A stretch of DNA of 64,000 nucleotides. Origin: Albimonas donghaensis. GTDB lineage: Bacteria > Pseudomonadota > Alphaproteobacteria > Rhodobacterales > Rhodobacteraceae. Made by a program: the position numbers and the translations under genes. The stretch is taken from assembly GCF_900106695.1 (NCBI RefSeq), contig NZ_FNMZ01000006.1, positions 1-64,000 on the forward strand, written 5' to 3'. The notes under the pieces were generated by a model. That model was not told the origin of the DNA and did no database searches. It worked only from the letters and a program-made list of their open reading frames with translations. Position 1 is the first letter of the stretch, and every line of letters begins with the position of its first letter. Below are positions 1-19,744 of this stretch, piece after piece.

Positions 1-95
1 ATCGCCGCCGTCAGCGTCGTCTTGCCGTGGTCGACGTGACCGATCGTGCCGATGTTCACGTGCGGCTTGTTGCGCTCGAATTTCGCCTTGGCCAT
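1..95 (-). CDS. tuf: Elongation factor Tu, N-terminal fragment
   Basis: Only the first 31 codons or so lie in the window; the rest runs off the left edge. The translation starts [20 protein letters not shown] and continues with the P-loop VDHGKTT, which is diagnostic of EF-Tu, the GTPase that delivers aminoacyl-tRNA to the ribosome. It follows fusA on the same strand after 77 bases, as in the classic str operon order rpsL-rpsG-fusA-tuf. Many Proteobacteria carry a second tuf copy elsewhere; that cannot be judged here. Confidence 0.95.
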   Translation of the reverse strand, partial: MAKAKFERNKPHVNIGTIGHVDHGKTTLTAA

Positions 96-128
96 TGGGT
101 ATCTCCGTCGTCTCTGGGGGCTCCGCCG

Positions 129-153
129 GGGCGCGCTTCCCTGAAGCGCGCCC
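129..153 (-). other. Perfect hairpin between fusA and tuf
   Basis: A 10-bp perfect stem (129-138 with 144-153) with a five-base loop sits between the fusA stop and the tuf start. No T-run follows, so it is more likely an intercistronic mRNA processing or stability element than a terminator. Function is inferred. Confidence 0.5.
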
Positions 154-172
154 GCGAGCCGTCATCCGTGGA

Positions 173-2314
<2,142 letters not shown>

Positions 2315-2349
2315 CGGTCTCGTCCTGGTTCCGAAGGTTTAAGGCAGGA

Positions 2350-2820
2350 TTACCAGCGGTAGTGGCTGAAGGCCTTGTTGGCCTCCGCCATCTTGTGCGT
2401 GTCTTCCCGCTTCTTGACGGCGGTGCCGCGGCCGTTGACCGCGTCCAGCAGCTCGTTGGCGAGCCGCTCTTCCATGGTGTTCTCGTTCCGCTTGCGGCTG
2501 GAATCGATCAGCCAGCGGATCGCCAGGGCCTCGCGCCGCTCGGGGCGGACTTCCACGGGGACCTGGTAGGTCGCGCCGCCAACGCGGCGGGAACGGACCT
2601 CGACGGACGGCTTCACGTTGTCCAGCGCCTCGTGGAACGCTTCCACGGGCTGGCGGCGAAGCCGGTCCTCGACGCGGGTGAGCGCGCCGTAGACGATGCT
2701 TTCGGCGGCGGACTTCTTGCCGTCGTACATCAGGTTGTTCATGAACTTCGTGAGAATGCGGTCGCCATACTTGGCGTCCGGCAGGATCTCACGCTTCTCG
2801 GCGCGGTGACGTCGCGACAT
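2350..2820 (-). CDS. rpsG: 30S ribosomal protein S7
   Basis: This 156-residue protein is a primary 16S rRNA binding protein that nucleates assembly of the 30S head. The N-terminus [20 protein letters not shown] and the segment [13 protein letters not shown] are typical of bacterial S7. It begins 11 bases after the rpsL stop, so the two are translated from one mRNA. In Enterobacteria S7 is the autoregulator of the str operon; whether that applies here is not visible. Confidence 0.98.
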   Translation of the reverse strand: MSRRHRAEKREILPDAKYGDRILTKFMNNLMYDGKKSAAESIVYGALTRVEDRLRRQPVEAFHEALDNVKPSVEVRSRRVGGATYQVPVEVRPERREALAIRWLIDSSRKRNENTMEERLANELLDAVNGRGTAVKKREDTHKMAEANKAFSHYRW

Positions 2821-2831
2821 GTCTCAGATCC

Positions 2832-3203
2832 TCACTTGGGCCGCTTGGCGCCGTACTTGGAACGGCGCTGCTTCCGATCCTTCACGCCCTGGGTGTCGAG
2901 CACGCCGCGGAGGATGTGATAGCGCACGCCGGGAAGGTCCTTGACGCGGCCGCCACGGATCAGGACCACGGAGTGCTCCTGAAGGTTGTGACCCTCGCCG
3001 GGGATGTAGGAGATCACCTCGAACCCGTTGGTCAGACGAACCTTCGCGACCTTGCGGAGCGCGGAGTTCGGCTTCTTCGGAGTCGTGGTGTAAACGCGCG
3101 TGCACACGCCCCGCTTCTGGGGGCAGGCCTGCAGATGCTGGGCCTTCTGGCGCTTCGGTTTGGGCTGCCGGGGATTCCGGATCAGCTGCTGGATGGTCGG
3201 CAT
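2832..3203 (-). CDS. rpsL: 30S ribosomal protein S12
   Basis: S12 is 123 residues long and lies at the decoding centre. The ATG at 3203 was chosen over a longer in-frame extension because the protein then begins [12 protein letters not shown], the universal S12 start. The segment [17 protein letters not shown] carries the lysines that set streptomycin sensitivity (K43 here, and the lysine in GGRVKDLPG); both are the wild-type residue. First gene of the str operon (rpsL-rpsG-fusA-tuf). Confidence 0.98.
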   Translation of the reverse strand: MPTIQQLIRNPRQPKPKRQKAQHLQACPQKRGVCTRVYTTTPKKPNSALRKVAKVRLTNGFEVISYIPGEGHNLQEHSVVLIRGGRVKDLPGVRYHILRGVLDTQGVKDRKQRRSKYGAKRPK

Positions 3204-3519
3204 CGGGCCCTGACCCTTTCGCTGCTTCCCTGATCGCGCCGGTCTCGACCCTCTGGCCGCGGCGCCAAAAACGACGTTGCGCGCTCCGCTTTGGGCGAAG
3301 CACGAATGACCGCATGACCCCGTGGCCGGGGCCCTGCGGCGAAATCCAGAGGATCGAGGCGCGAGGCCCGGATCTTGACCGCCAATCGTCGGCATTCTGG
3401 TCAGGCCGCAGACACGACTCGCTGCGACCGGAGTGGGCGGAACCTACGCAGGGTCCGGGTAGCTGTCAACAGGCGCTTTACGGCTTCGCGACAGCGGCAT
3501 GGCGGCTATGCGGCGCGCG
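3204..3519 (-). other. rpsL upstream region
   Basis: This gap of about 315 bases separates the small gene at 3520-3771 from rpsL and must hold the str operon leader and probably its promoter. No convincing -35/-10 pair or riboswitch could be picked by eye, and the open frame running through it in phase with rpsL lacks any S12 homology. Confidence 0.4.
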
Positions 3520-3771
3520 TCAGGCCCCGTCAAAATCCTCAACGTTTTCATATAGTTGCCGAACGGCATCGGCAAGCGCCTCGTCGATCTCCGAAAAGGC
3601 GCGGGCGATCTCCGTGGCCTGGGCCGCGTCATCGGTGAGGGAAAGCCGGCTCAGGGCCGCGATCCCGTCGAGCGTGCGGGCCAATTCCCGCTCGAACTCT
3701 TTCAATCCCGGAGCGTCTGCCGCCGTGAAGGAATCGCCCCCCCCTGTCGAGGGCATCGTGAAATACGCCAT
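3520..3771 (-). CDS. Small conserved-looking protein of unknown function
   Basis: The predicted 83-residue protein begins MAYFTMPSTGGGDSFTAADA. It is acidic, has no membrane segment or cysteine, and its second half is predicted helical (LARTLDGIAALSRLSLTDDA, then IARAFSEIDEALADAVRQLY). The ATG at 3771 is preferred over a longer frame because GGGGA lies just upstream and because upstream residues look non-coding. It lies between rpoC and rpsL on the same strand. I do not recognise a family; a role linked to translation or transcription would be guilt by association only. Confidence 0.6.
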   Translation of the reverse strand: MAYFTMPSTGGGDSFTAADAPGLKEFERELARTLDGIAALSRLSLTDDAAQATEIARAFSEIDEALADAVRQLYENVEDFDGA

Positions 3772-3977
3772 GCTATTGTCCCCGCCGCGCCGGGCAGCGG
3801 CCCGTTCCAGTGTGCGTTGTCTCTCAAGGATACATCCATGGAGTAGTCGCGCAACAGGCGATTTCTGCTCCGGAAGTATTCCAACTAGTTGACCCGAAAA
3901 CGGAAACTTCCGCTCGGGAAAATTGTTTTTCGGAGTCGATTTCGTGAACAAAAAATGACTTGAACCTCGAAACGCAT

Positions 3978-4009
3978 CGCGCCCGAACCGCGAAAACGGT
4001 CCGGGCGCG
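3978..4009 (-). terminator. Probable rpoBC operon terminator
   Basis: About 60 bases past the rpoC stop there is a 13-bp stem (3978-3990 with 3997-4009, one G-U pair) around a six-base loop. A run of six T's follows roughly 20 bases later on the minus strand. A second hairpin with CCCGGGT arms lies between it and rpoC. This is the natural end of the rplKAJL-rpoBC transcript. The T-run is further away than in a textbook terminator. Confidence 0.6.
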
Positions 4010-4069
4010 TGCTGGATCGGCGCCTGCGGCAGGCCCTGCCCCGGGTCGGACCCGGGCCAGGGCGACGGC

Positions 4070-8317
<4,248 letters not shown>

Positions 8318-8360
8318 AACGGTGCTCCGTCAAAGGGCCCGAAAGAGGGGACGTCCCGGG

Positions 8361-8388
8361 CGCGCCGCGGAGGGGGATCCGCGGCGCG
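8361..8388 (-). other. Perfect hairpin between rpoB and rpoC
   Basis: An 11-bp perfect inverted repeat (8361-8371 with 8378-8388) sits in the rpoB-rpoC gap with a six-base loop. There is no T-run, so transcription should read through. It may be an mRNA processing or stability site. Confidence 0.5.
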
Positions 8389-8403
8389 TCGTCATCGGGA
8401 CGC

Positions 8404-12507
<4,104 letters not shown>

Positions 12508-12823
12508 GCTCAACCTCTGCCTTCAGCGTCGTCAGCCGGCGGGGCGACCGGCCGCGACGCGTCCGCAATGGGCGCGGATCCTATTCCACGCGAGCGTCCC
12601 ACGGCCCGCGACCCGGATCCCGCGCGTCCTCCGGGGCGTCCTGGAAAAGCCGGACCGGGGCGCAGACCTGCGCGGCGGGGCTCTTCGAGGGCGCCCGAGA
12701 CGACGCTCGGACCGCTCCAGTCCCCCCCCTTTTCGCCGGGCGGTCCTGAAACGCGTCGCCCGGCCCCGCGAAGTCGCAGGGCCGGACGCTCTATTCATGG
12801 CATGGCTGACGCCATGCGCAAGA
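12508..12823 (-). other. rplL-rpoB intercistronic region
   Basis: This non-coding stretch contains an 8-bp GC hairpin at 12734-12763 (arms GCCGGGCG and CGCCCGGC). In E. coli the equivalent region holds a partial attenuator and RNase III site that set the ribosomal-protein to polymerase ratio. The position and hairpin suggest the same role here, but that is inference. Confidence 0.45.
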
Positions 12824-13201
<378 letters not shown>

Positions 13202-13285
13202 TGTTCTCTTCCAGTTCCAGTATGTTTGCGTTCAGGCCATCGTCGCGGTCACGCGGGAGGCCTCAGGGTGCGCAGCACGCCTTGA

Positions 13286-13801
13286 TCACGCGTCCTCTTT
13301 TTCCGTGATGGTCTTGAGGACGCCCGCGATGTTGGTCGCGGGGGCCGTGATCGCGTTGATGAGGTTGGACGCGGGGGCGAGCAGCGAGCCGACGATGGAC
13401 GCCAGCACTTCCTCGCGGGACGGCATCTTGGCCAGAGCCATGACGCCTTCCGCATCCAGGACCGTCGCGCCCATGGCGCCGCCAATGATGACAAGCTTGT
13501 CATTCTTCTTGGCGTATTCCTCGATCACCTTGGCGGGCGCCACGGGATCTTCGGCATAGGCGAGAACGGTCTGCCCCGTGAGATGGGCTTTCAGCCCCTC
13601 GCAGGGTTTGCCCTCAAGGGCGATCTTGGCGAGCGTGTTCTTGGCGACGCGGACATGCCCACCGGCAGCCCGCATCTTGATGCGGAGATCCGACATCTGC
13701 GCGACCGTGAGACCGGCGTAGTGACACACCACGACCGACCCGGACTCGGCGAAGGCCTTGTCGAGCTCTTCGACAACGGCGGACTTCTGCGCTCTGTCCA
13801 T
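13286..13801 (-). CDS. rplJ: 50S ribosomal protein L10
   Basis: L10 is the base of the L7/L12 stalk. The 171-residue form starting [17 protein letters not shown] matches alphaproteobacterial L10 and has TTGGAGCG upstream. A second in-frame ATG six codons earlier (13819), just after a GGGAGG hairpin, cannot be excluded. Core motifs are [20 protein letters not shown] and [11 protein letters not shown]. The C-terminal helices (residues about 130-171) bind L7/L12 dimers. Confidence 0.97.
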   Translation of the reverse strand: MDRAQKSAVVEELDKAFAESGSVVVCHYAGLTVAQMSDLRIKMRAAGGHVRVAKNTLAKIALEGKPCEGLKAHLTGQTVLAYAEDPVAPAKVIEEYAKKNDKLVIIGGAMGATVLDAEGVMALAKMPSREEVLASIVGSLLAPASNLINAITAPATNIAGVLKTITEKEDA

Positions 13802-14071
13802 GGTTCGCTCCAAGTTCATGGGAGGCTCGCGCCTCCCGGCTCCAAGCGCCGCCGGGGTGAATCCCCGCCGACGGTTCAGGTCCCGTCCGGGTCCCGAGCC
13901 AAGGTCGCCGCACGCGGCGAATTGGAACTCGTTCCCCGTCTATGGCGGGAGATTAAGAGGACCCGAGGGCCCTCGCCCGCCGTCTCGGACGAGAGGGGCG
14001 TCCGGATCGCTCCGAAAACCCCTTCACACCGGCCCGGTCCCGCCCCCGAGGGGACGGAACCGATCCGGATC
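13802..14071 (-). promoter_or_regulatory. rplJ: Candidate L10 leader of rplJ-rplL
   Basis: The 270-base leader upstream of rplJ folds into several strong hairpins: a six-bp outer stem GGCGGG/CCCGCC at 13944-13981 that encloses an inner palindrome, a CCGCCGGGG/CCCCG hairpin near 13850, and a GGAGGC hairpin touching the first ATG. In E. coli, L10(L12)4 binds such a leader to repress its own translation. The long structured leader is seen directly; the L10 control is inferred. Confidence 0.4.
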
Positions 14072-14770
14072 TCACTCGGCGGACGTGGAGGCCACGTCGA
14101 CCGACACGCCCGGCCCCATGGTGGAGCTGAGCGAAATCTTCTTCAGGTACACGCCCTTGGCGCCGGTCGGCTTGGCGCGGGACACCGCGCCGACGAAGGC
14201 GCGGATGTTCTCGGCGATCTGCGCGGCGTCGAAGGACGCCTTGCCGACGCCGCCATGCACGATCCCGGCCTTCTCGACGCGGAACTGCACTTCGCCGCCC
14301 TTGGCGTTCTTGACCGCCTGGGCCACGTCCATGGTCACCGTGCCGACCTTGGGGTTCGGCATCAGGCCGCGGGGGCCCAGCACCTTGCCCAGACGACCGA
14401 CGATCGGCATCATGTCCGGCGTGGCGATGCAGCGATCGAACTCGATCTTGCCGGACTGGATGGTCTCCATCAGGTCCTCGGCGCCCACGATGTCGGCGCC
14501 GGCGGCGGTGGCCTCATCGGCCTTCGGGCCGCGGGCGAACACCGCCACGCGCACCGTCTTGCCGGTGCCGTTGGGCAGGGTCACCACGCCGCGGACCATC
14601 TGGTCCGCGTGACGGGGGTCGACGCCCAGGTTCATCGAGATCTCGATCGACTCGTCGAACTTGGAGGTGGCGTTGGACTTCACCAGGGACACGGCCTCGT
14701 CGAGCGGCAGGAATTCCTTGCCTTCGACGGCGGCGCGGTTGGACTTCGCGCGCTTGCTCAGCTTAGCCAT
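14072..14770 (-). CDS. rplA: 50S ribosomal protein L1
   Basis: L1 (232 residues) forms the mobile L1 stalk that helps E-site tRNA exit. The start [20 protein letters not shown] and the motifs [16 protein letters not shown] and [17 protein letters not shown] are family signatures. The ATG at 14770 lies two bases from the rplK stop, so the two genes are translationally coupled. In many bacteria L1 represses its own operon by binding near the rplK start. Confidence 0.98.
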   Translation of the reverse strand: MAKLSKRAKSNRAAVEGKEFLPLDEAVSLVKSNATSKFDESIEISMNLGVDPRHADQMVRGVVTLPNGTGKTVRVAVFARGPKADEATAAGADIVGAEDLMETIQSGKIEFDRCIATPDMMPIVGRLGKVLGPRGLMPNPKVGTVTMDVAQAVKNAKGGEVQFRVEKAGIVHGGVGKASFDAAQIAENIRAFVGAVSRAKPTGAKGVYLKKISLSSTMGPGVSVDVASTSAE

Positions 14771-14772
14771 GA

Positions 14773-15201
14773 TCAGCCCTTCACCTCGATGCCCATCGAC
14801 CGGGCGGAGCCCAGGACGATCTGCATCGCCGCTTCGATGGTGTTGGCGTTGAGATCGACCATCTTGGCCTCGGCGATCTCGCGCACCTGCTTGACGGAGA
14901 CCGAGCCGGCCACGTCGCGGCCCGGCTTCTGCGATCCCGACTTCAGCTTCGCGGCCTTCTTCAGCAGGAAGGACGCCGGCGGAGTCTTGATCACGAAGGT
15001 GAAAGACTTGTCCTGGTAGTAGGTGATGATCGTCGGGCACGGCGCGCCCGGCTCCATCCCCTGGGACGCCGCGTTGAATTCCTTGCAGAACATCATGATG
15101 TTCAGGCCGCGCTGACCCAGCGCGGGGCCGATGGGCGGCGAGGGGTTCGCCTTGCCCGCAGGCACCTGCAGCTTCAGGCTGCCGATGATCTTCTTGGCCA
15201 T
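14773..15201 (-). CDS. rplK: 50S ribosomal protein L11
   Basis: L11 (142 residues) binds the GTPase-associated centre of 23S rRNA with L10. The N-terminal motif [20 protein letters not shown] and the C-terminal rRNA-binding domain ([20 protein letters not shown]) are intact. It starts about 100 bases after nusG and is coupled to rplA. Confidence 0.98.
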   Translation of the reverse strand: MAKKIIGSLKLQVPAGKANPSPPIGPALGQRGLNIMMFCKEFNAASQGMEPGAPCPTIITYYQDKSFTFVIKTPPASFLLKKAAKLKSGSQKPGRDVAGSVSVKQVREIAEAKMVDLNANTIEAAMQIVLGSARSMGIEVKG

Positions 15202-15305
15202 CTGGCCTCTCCTTCATCCCGCGCTTCGGGTCGCGTCCCGTCGCGCTTCACGGTTAGCGGTACGGCTTCGGCGACGCGTCGCCCCGGCCTCCCGCGCCTG
15301 ACGCC

Positions 15306-15839
15306 TCAGCCCGTCTTCTGGACCTGGGCGTATTCCAGCTCGACCGGGGTGGACCGGCCGAAGATCGACACCGCCACCTTCAGGCGGGCGCTGACCTCGT
15401 CGACTTCCTCCACCATGCCGGTGAAGCTTTCGAACGGGCCGTCGGTGACCTTCACCTGCTCGCCGATCTCGAAGGTGATGGCGGGGCGCGGACGCTCCAC
15501 GCCTTCGGCGACCTGGGAGATCAGCCGCTCCACTTCCGAATCGCGCAGCGGGGTCGGACGGCCCATCGGGCCGAGGAACCCGGTCACCCGGTTGGTGTCC
15601 ATGACGAGGTGATAAGCCTCGTCGGACATCTGCATCTTGACCAGCACGTAGCCGGGCATGAATCGTCGTTCGGTCTGGACCTTCTTGCCGCGGCGAAGCT
15701 CCACGACCTCTTCGGTCGGCACCAGAACCTCTTCGATCTGGTCTTCCAGATCGTTCTGGCGCGCGCCCTCCTTGATGGCCTCGGCCACCTTCTTTTCGAA
15801 ATTGGAGAGCACGTGGACCGTGTACCAGCGCTTGGCCAT
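15306..15839 (-). CDS. nusG: Transcription termination/antitermination factor NusG
   Basis: NusG (177 residues) binds RNA polymerase with its N-terminal domain and Rho or S10 with its C-terminal KOW domain. The N-terminus MAKRWYTVHVLSNFEKKVAE, the RRFMPGYVLVKM strand and the KOW segment EQVKVTDGPFESFTGMVEEV are clear. It lies downstream of secE as in most Proteobacteria. Confidence 0.98.
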   Translation of the reverse strand: MAKRWYTVHVLSNFEKKVAEAIKEGARQNDLEDQIEEVLVPTEEVVELRRGKKVQTERRFMPGYVLVKMQMSDEAYHLVMDTNRVTGFLGPMGRPTPLRDSEVERLISQVAEGVERPRPAITFEIGEQVKVTDGPFESFTGMVEEVDEVSARLKVAVSIFGRSTPVELEYAQVQKTG

Positions 15840-16070
15840 ACCGCCTGTCTCGACCTCGCTTCGGGGACCCTTGAACCGGGCCGCCTTTGCCTCAAAACAC
15901 CAAGCGCGCGGCCTGCGGGACCGGACGTCCCGAATCGCTGCGCGCCATGATGCGTGATGGGAGCGCCCCGACTATCCTCGCGTCCGCCCGAAGGCAAGGG
16001 CGAAGTGCCGGCGCGACAACGCCGCCGGAACCCCCGAACGGGCCGGCGGCGCCTGCGTCGGGCCGGGGGC

Positions 16071-16268
16071 TCAGAGCCCGAGGCGGAAGATCTGATCGAT
16101 GCCGAGCGCGATGATCTGGTCGACGGTGAAGAAGAGGATCGCGGCCAGGGTGGCCATCACGAACACCATGATGGTGGTGACGATCGTCTCCTTGCGGGTC
16201 GGCCAGACGACCTTCGCCGCCTCGGCGCGGACCTGCTGGACGAACTGGAGCGGGTTGGCGCCGGCCAT
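16071..16268 (-). CDS. secE: Preprotein translocase subunit SecE
   Basis: This 65-residue single-span SecE is the short form typical of Alphaproteobacteria. It has the conserved amphipathic segment RAEAAKVVWPTRKET followed by one transmembrane helix (residues about 28-55). SecE clamps the SecY channel. It lies between tRNA-Trp and nusG on the same strand. Confidence 0.96.
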   Translation of the reverse strand: MAGANPLQFVQQVRAEAAKVVWPTRKETIVTTIMVFVMATLAAILFFTVDQIIALGIDQIFRLGL

Positions 16269-16370
16269 GTCGGGATCTCCTCAGCGGGTCCGTGGGGGCG
16301 CCCGCCGGAATTCGGCGGCGCCGCCCGGGCGCGCGTCCGGTCCGGGCCGGAGACGCGCCTCGAATTTCGC

Positions 16371-16446
16371 TGGCAGGGGCGGGGGGACTCGAACCCACGA
16401 CCCTCGGTTTTGGAGACCGATGCTCTACCAACTGAGCTACACCCCT
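16371..16446 (-). tRNA. trnW: tRNA-Trp (anticodon CCA)
   Basis: The minus strand folds as a full cloverleaf of 76 bases including an encoded CCA end. The acceptor arm AGGGGTG pairs with CGCCCCT (one G-U), the D-arm has GCTC/GAGC, the anticodon loop is CTCCAAA with anticodon CCA, and the T-loop is GGTTCGAGTCC. tRNA-Trp directly upstream of secE-nusG is the common alphaproteobacterial arrangement. Confidence 0.97.
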
Positions 16447-16543
16447 CCAGCGGAGGCAGGCTCTACCGGCTCCCAGATGGGAGGTCAAGCGGCCCCGCGC
16501 AAGACGGAGCCGCTCAAGGGCCGCAGGGCCGCCGAACGCAGCG

Positions 16544-17269
16544 TCAGGCGGCGTCGCGGCGACGCTTGCGGGCGACGACCCCCATGCCGACGAGCCCCGC
16601 GCCCAGCATCGGAAGCGCCGCGGGCAGCGGCACCGCCGAGACCTCGGCCTTGGAGGTGACGAAGCTCTGGGTGTCGCCCTCGGCGTGGTTGAACGTCACC
16701 ACCGTGGTCATCGAGAACGGCGAGCTTCCGTCGATGTCCTCGAAATAGTCCTGCGAGAACGAGTCGAAGGCGGCGCCGGACGCGGAGAAGGCGAAGGCGT
16801 CCCCGATCTCCTCCGCCATGCCGTAGGCGGCGTTGGACGGGTCCCAGAAGGCCTGGACCGTGACCTCGTCCGCCGCGAAGCCGCCCAGCGAGTGCTGACC
16901 GAGCCATTCGTCGGACCCGAGGGTCAGGCCCGTCTGGGTGGCCATGAAGGTCAGCGTGCCGTCGTCGGCCAGGCTGTTGCCCTCCAGCGACAGGGCCAGG
17001 TCCGGGGTCGGGCAGCCGGAGGCGCAGCCGCTGACCTGCGCGGAGGTCAGCCCCCATTCGGACAGGGCCGGGGAGCCGGGCGCGGAACTGTCGAAGTCGA
17101 TGGCCCCGACGGTCGGGTCGGTGTCGCCGACGCCATTGTCGGCGACGTCGACCTGGCCGGCCGAATCGAGCATGCGGATGGACAGGGCGTCGGCCGGCCC
17201 CGTCGCGGCGACGCAGAGCGCCGTGGCGGCCGCGAGCGTCGCGGTCCGATTGCGGTCGAAAGATATCAT
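16544..17269 (-). CDS. Secreted protein with VPLPA-type C-terminal sorting signal
   Basis: The 241-residue protein starts at the ATG at 17269, giving a signal peptide (MISFDRNRTATLAAATALCV up to about ADALS). The last 29 residues form a tripartite sorting tail: the motif VPLPAALP at 213-220, a hydrophobic span, then the basic cluster RKRRR. This is the VPLPA form of the PEP-CTERM type signal, frequent in Rhodobacterales and thought to be processed by an exosortase-like enzyme. The body is acidic, has one Cys pair (CASGC) and no enzyme motif I recognise. No exosortase gene lies nearby. The function is unknown. Confidence 0.8.
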   Translation of the reverse strand: MISFDRNRTATLAAATALCVAATGPADALSIRMLDSAGQVDVADNGVGDTDPTVGAIDFDSSAPGSPALSEWGLTSAQVSGCASGCPTPDLALSLEGNSLADDGTLTFMATQTGLTLGSDEWLGQHSLGGFAADEVTVQAFWDPSNAAYGMAEEIGDAFAFSASGAAFDSFSQDYFEDIDGSSPFSMTTVVTFNHAEGDTQSFVTSKAEVSAVPLPAALPMLGAGLVGMGVVARKRRRDAA

Positions 17270-17624
17270 GGGTGGTCTCGTCCGATTTTTCTCGCAAATA
17301 CGCGCGATCTTCGCCGGAATCCCCGAAACACGACCAGGGAATCCCACTAACGCCCTTACGCTCACAGTATACGGCGCCGAAATTGTGGCGACGCCCGATA
17401 TAATCGCGCGTTTACTTTGCGTAATAACATATTGCTGTCAGGAAAATTAGCGGCCGTTCAGGAATTTGTTCAGAAGAACTCAAGCGCATTTCGCAACGGT
17501 GCGCAGCGTATTCAGCTCAGGACACCCCCCGCCCGGTTTGCGCGCCCCGGAAACGCAACGGGCCGGCCCGTCATTCCGACGGACCGGCCCGATCGTTCTC
17601 GCCGCCGCGCAAGCCGGCGAAGGC
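17270..17624. other. Intergenic region between argF and the VPLPA-sorted gene
   Basis: No gene is seen. The half next to the VPLPA gene (17270-17480) is much poorer in GC than its surroundings and probably holds that gene's promoter. It contains short inverted repeats such as GTTC-agaa-GAAC (17468-17479). The other half holds the argF terminator hairpin. Confidence 0.5.
17560..17590 (-). terminator. Candidate terminator of argD-argF
   Basis: An 11-bp stem (17560-17570 with 17580-17590, one G-U pair) with a nine-base loop lies 35 bases past the argF stop. The following bases on the minus strand (TTGCGTTTCC) are only moderately T-rich, so termination may be weak. Confidence 0.55.
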
Positions 17625-18554
17625 TCAGCCGGCGAAGCACCAGCGCAGGACCGCCTTCTGCGCGTGCAGACGGTTCTCGGCCTCGTCGAAGATGACCGAG
17701 TGGGGACCGTCCATGATCTCGGAGGTCGCCTCCTCCTCCCGATGCGCGGGCAGGCAATGCATGAACAGCGCGTCCGGCGCCGCCTTGGCCATCAGCGCCC
17801 CGTTCACCTGGTAGGGACGCAGCTGGTTGTGGCGGCGGTCGCGGGCGCCCTCGTCGTCATGCATCGACAGCCAGGTGTCGGTGACCACCAGGTCCACGCC
17901 CTCGGCGGCCTTGAGCGCATCGCGCTCGATCCGCACGTCAGAGCCCTGCGCCCGCGCCCAGGCCACGATCTCCGGGTCCGGGTCCAGCGTCTGGGGTCCG
18001 GCGAAGGTCATGTCGAAGCCGAAGCGCCCGGCCGCGTGCAGGAAGGAGGCGCAGACATTGTTGCCATCCCCCGCCCACAGCACGCGCTTGCCGGCGACCG
18101 GACCGCGATGCTCTTCCCACGTCATCATGTCGGCCATGATCTGGCAGGGATGCGAGTGGTTGGTGAGCCCGTTGATCACCGGGACCGTGGCGTGCTCGGC
18201 CATCTCGATCAGGGTCGAACGCTCGAAGGTCCGGATCATGATGGCGTCGACATAGCGCGACAGCACGCGGGCGGTGTCGGCCACCGTCTCGCCCTGCCCC
18301 AGCTGCATCTCGGAGCCGGTCAGCACCATGGTCTCGCCGCCCATCTGGCGCACGCCCACATCGAAGGAGACGCGGGTGCGGGTCGAGGGCTTTTCGAAGA
18401 TCAGCGCCACCACCCGCCCCTTCAGCGGCAGGTCGTCGTCGCGCATGCCCTTGGGCCGCCCCGCCCGCGCGTCCTTGACCGCGCGGGCGTCGGCGATGAT
18501 GCCCTTGAGCGTCTCGGCGGGGACCTGGTCGAGGTCGAGGAAGTGCCGCGTCAT
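17625..18554 (-). CDS. argF: Ornithine carbamoyltransferase
   Basis: ArgF (309 residues) makes citrulline from ornithine and carbamoyl phosphate in arginine synthesis. The carbamoyl-phosphate motif STRT is at residues 57-60, HPCQ at 135-138, and the ornithine-binding HCLP at 266-269. The start ATG overlaps the argD stop by four bases (ATGA), so the two are translationally coupled. Length and start are standard for the family. Confidence 0.96.
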   Translation of the reverse strand: MTRHFLDLDQVPAETLKGIIADARAVKDARAGRPKGMRDDDLPLKGRVVALIFEKPSTRTRVSFDVGVRQMGGETMVLTGSEMQLGQGETVADTARVLSRYVDAIMIRTFERSTLIEMAEHATVPVINGLTNHSHPCQIMADMMTWEEHRGPVAGKRVLWAGDGNNVCASFLHAAGRFGFDMTFAGPQTLDPDPEIVAWARAQGSDVRIERDALKAAEGVDLVVTDTWLSMHDDEGARDRRHNQLRPYQVNGALMAKAAPDALFMHCLPAHREEEATSEIMDGPHSVIFDEAENRLHAQKAVLRWCFAG

Positions 18555-19744
18555 CCCGCCGCCTCCCGCTGCGCCGCCTCCACCGCGACGCAGGCGGCGT
18601 CGAGGCGCGCCATGGCCTCGTCGATCTCCGCGTCGGTGATGTTCAGCGGCGGCAGCAGGCGGATGGCGTTGTCCGCCGCCGGCACCACCAGCAGCCTTGC
18701 GTCATAGCCGGCGTTGACCACGTCCATGTTGGCCGCCTTGCAGCGGATGCCGATCATCAGCCCCTCGCCGCGAACGCTTTCCAGCACGGTGGGATGGGCG
18801 GAGATCAGCCCCTCCAGCTTCTGGCGCAGCGCCCCGGCGAGGCGGTTGACCTCCTCGAGGAAACCCGGCCCGGTCACGGTCTCCATCACCGCCACGCCCA
18901 CGGCGCAGCCCAGCGGGTTGCCGCCATAGGTGGACCCGTGGGTGCCCGCGGTCATGCCCGCCGCGGCGCGCTCCGTCGCCAGGCAGGCGCCCAGCGGGAA
19001 GCCGCCGCCGATGCCCTTGGCGATGGCCATGATGTCCGGCGTCACCCCGGCCCATTCATGGGCGAAGAGCTTGCCGGTGCGCCCGACGCCGGTCTGGATC
19101 TCGTCCATGATCAGCAGCAGGCCCTCGGCGTCGCAGATCTCGCGCAGCGCCTTCAGGAAGGCGCGCTCGGGCTGGATGATCCCGCCCTCGCCCAGGATCG
19201 GCTCGATGGCGATGGCGGCGGTTTCGGGTCCGATCAGCGCCTTGACCGACTCCAGGTCTCCGTAGACCGCGTGGTCGAAGCCCGGCAGCAGCGGGCCGAA
19301 GCCCTTGGTCAGCTTCTCCCCGCCCGCGGCCGAGATGGTGGCCAGCGTCCGCCCGTGGAACGACCCTTCGAAGGTGATCACCCGGAACCGCTCGGGGTTC
19401 CCCGCATGGGAGTGGAACTTCCGCGCCATCTTGATCGCGCATTCCATCGCCTCGGCGCCCGAGTTCGTGAAGAACATGGTGTCGGCGAAAGTATGCTCGA
19501 CCAGCAGCTCGGCGAGCTTCTCCTGGTTGGGGATCCGGTACAGGTTCGAGGTGTGCCAGAGTCGTCGCGCCTGGTCCTCCAGCGCCGAGACGAGCGTCGG
19601 ATTGGCGTGCCCGAGCACGTTCACCGCGATGCCGGCGCCGAGATCGAAGTAACGGTCGCCTTTCTCGTCAATCAGCCATGGGCCCTGTCCCTCGACGAAT
19701 GCGAGGGGCGCCCGAGCGTAGGTCGGCAGGACGGGCGTGATCAC
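18551..19744 (-). CDS. argD: Acetylornithine aminotransferase
   Basis: This PLP enzyme (397 residues) converts N-acetylglutamate semialdehyde to N-acetylornithine and may also act in lysine synthesis. I chose the GTG at 19744 because an AAGGAG ribosome site lies seven bases upstream and the protein then begins (M)[18 protein letters not shown], the usual start. PLP-binding residues are seen: [27 protein letters not shown] and the Schiff-base lysine K243 in [12 protein letters not shown]. It forms an operon with argF. Confidence 0.95.
   Translation of the reverse strand: MITPVLPTYARAPLAFVEGQGPWLIDEKGDRYFDLGAGIAVNVLGHANPTLVSALEDQARRLWHTSNLYRIPNQEKLAELLVEHTFADTMFFTNSGAEAMECAIKMARKFHSHAGNPERFRVITFEGSFHGRTLATISAAGGEKLTKGFGPLLPGFDHAVYGDLESVKALIGPETAAIAIEPILGEGGIIQPERAFLKALREICDAEGLLLIMDEIQTGVGRTGKLFAHEWAGVTPDIMAIAKGIGGGFPLGACLATERAAAGMTAGTHGSTYGGNPLGCAVGVAVMETVTGPGFLEEVNRLAGALRQKLEGLISAHPTVLESVRGEGLMIGIRCKAANMDVVNAGYDARLLVVPAADNAIRLLPPLNITDAEIDEAMARLDAACVAVEAAQREAAG

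Noticed and set aside
3204-3395. N-terminal extension of S12 by 64 codons
   Set aside because: S12 starts universally at MPTIQQL; the upstream codons have no similarity to S12.
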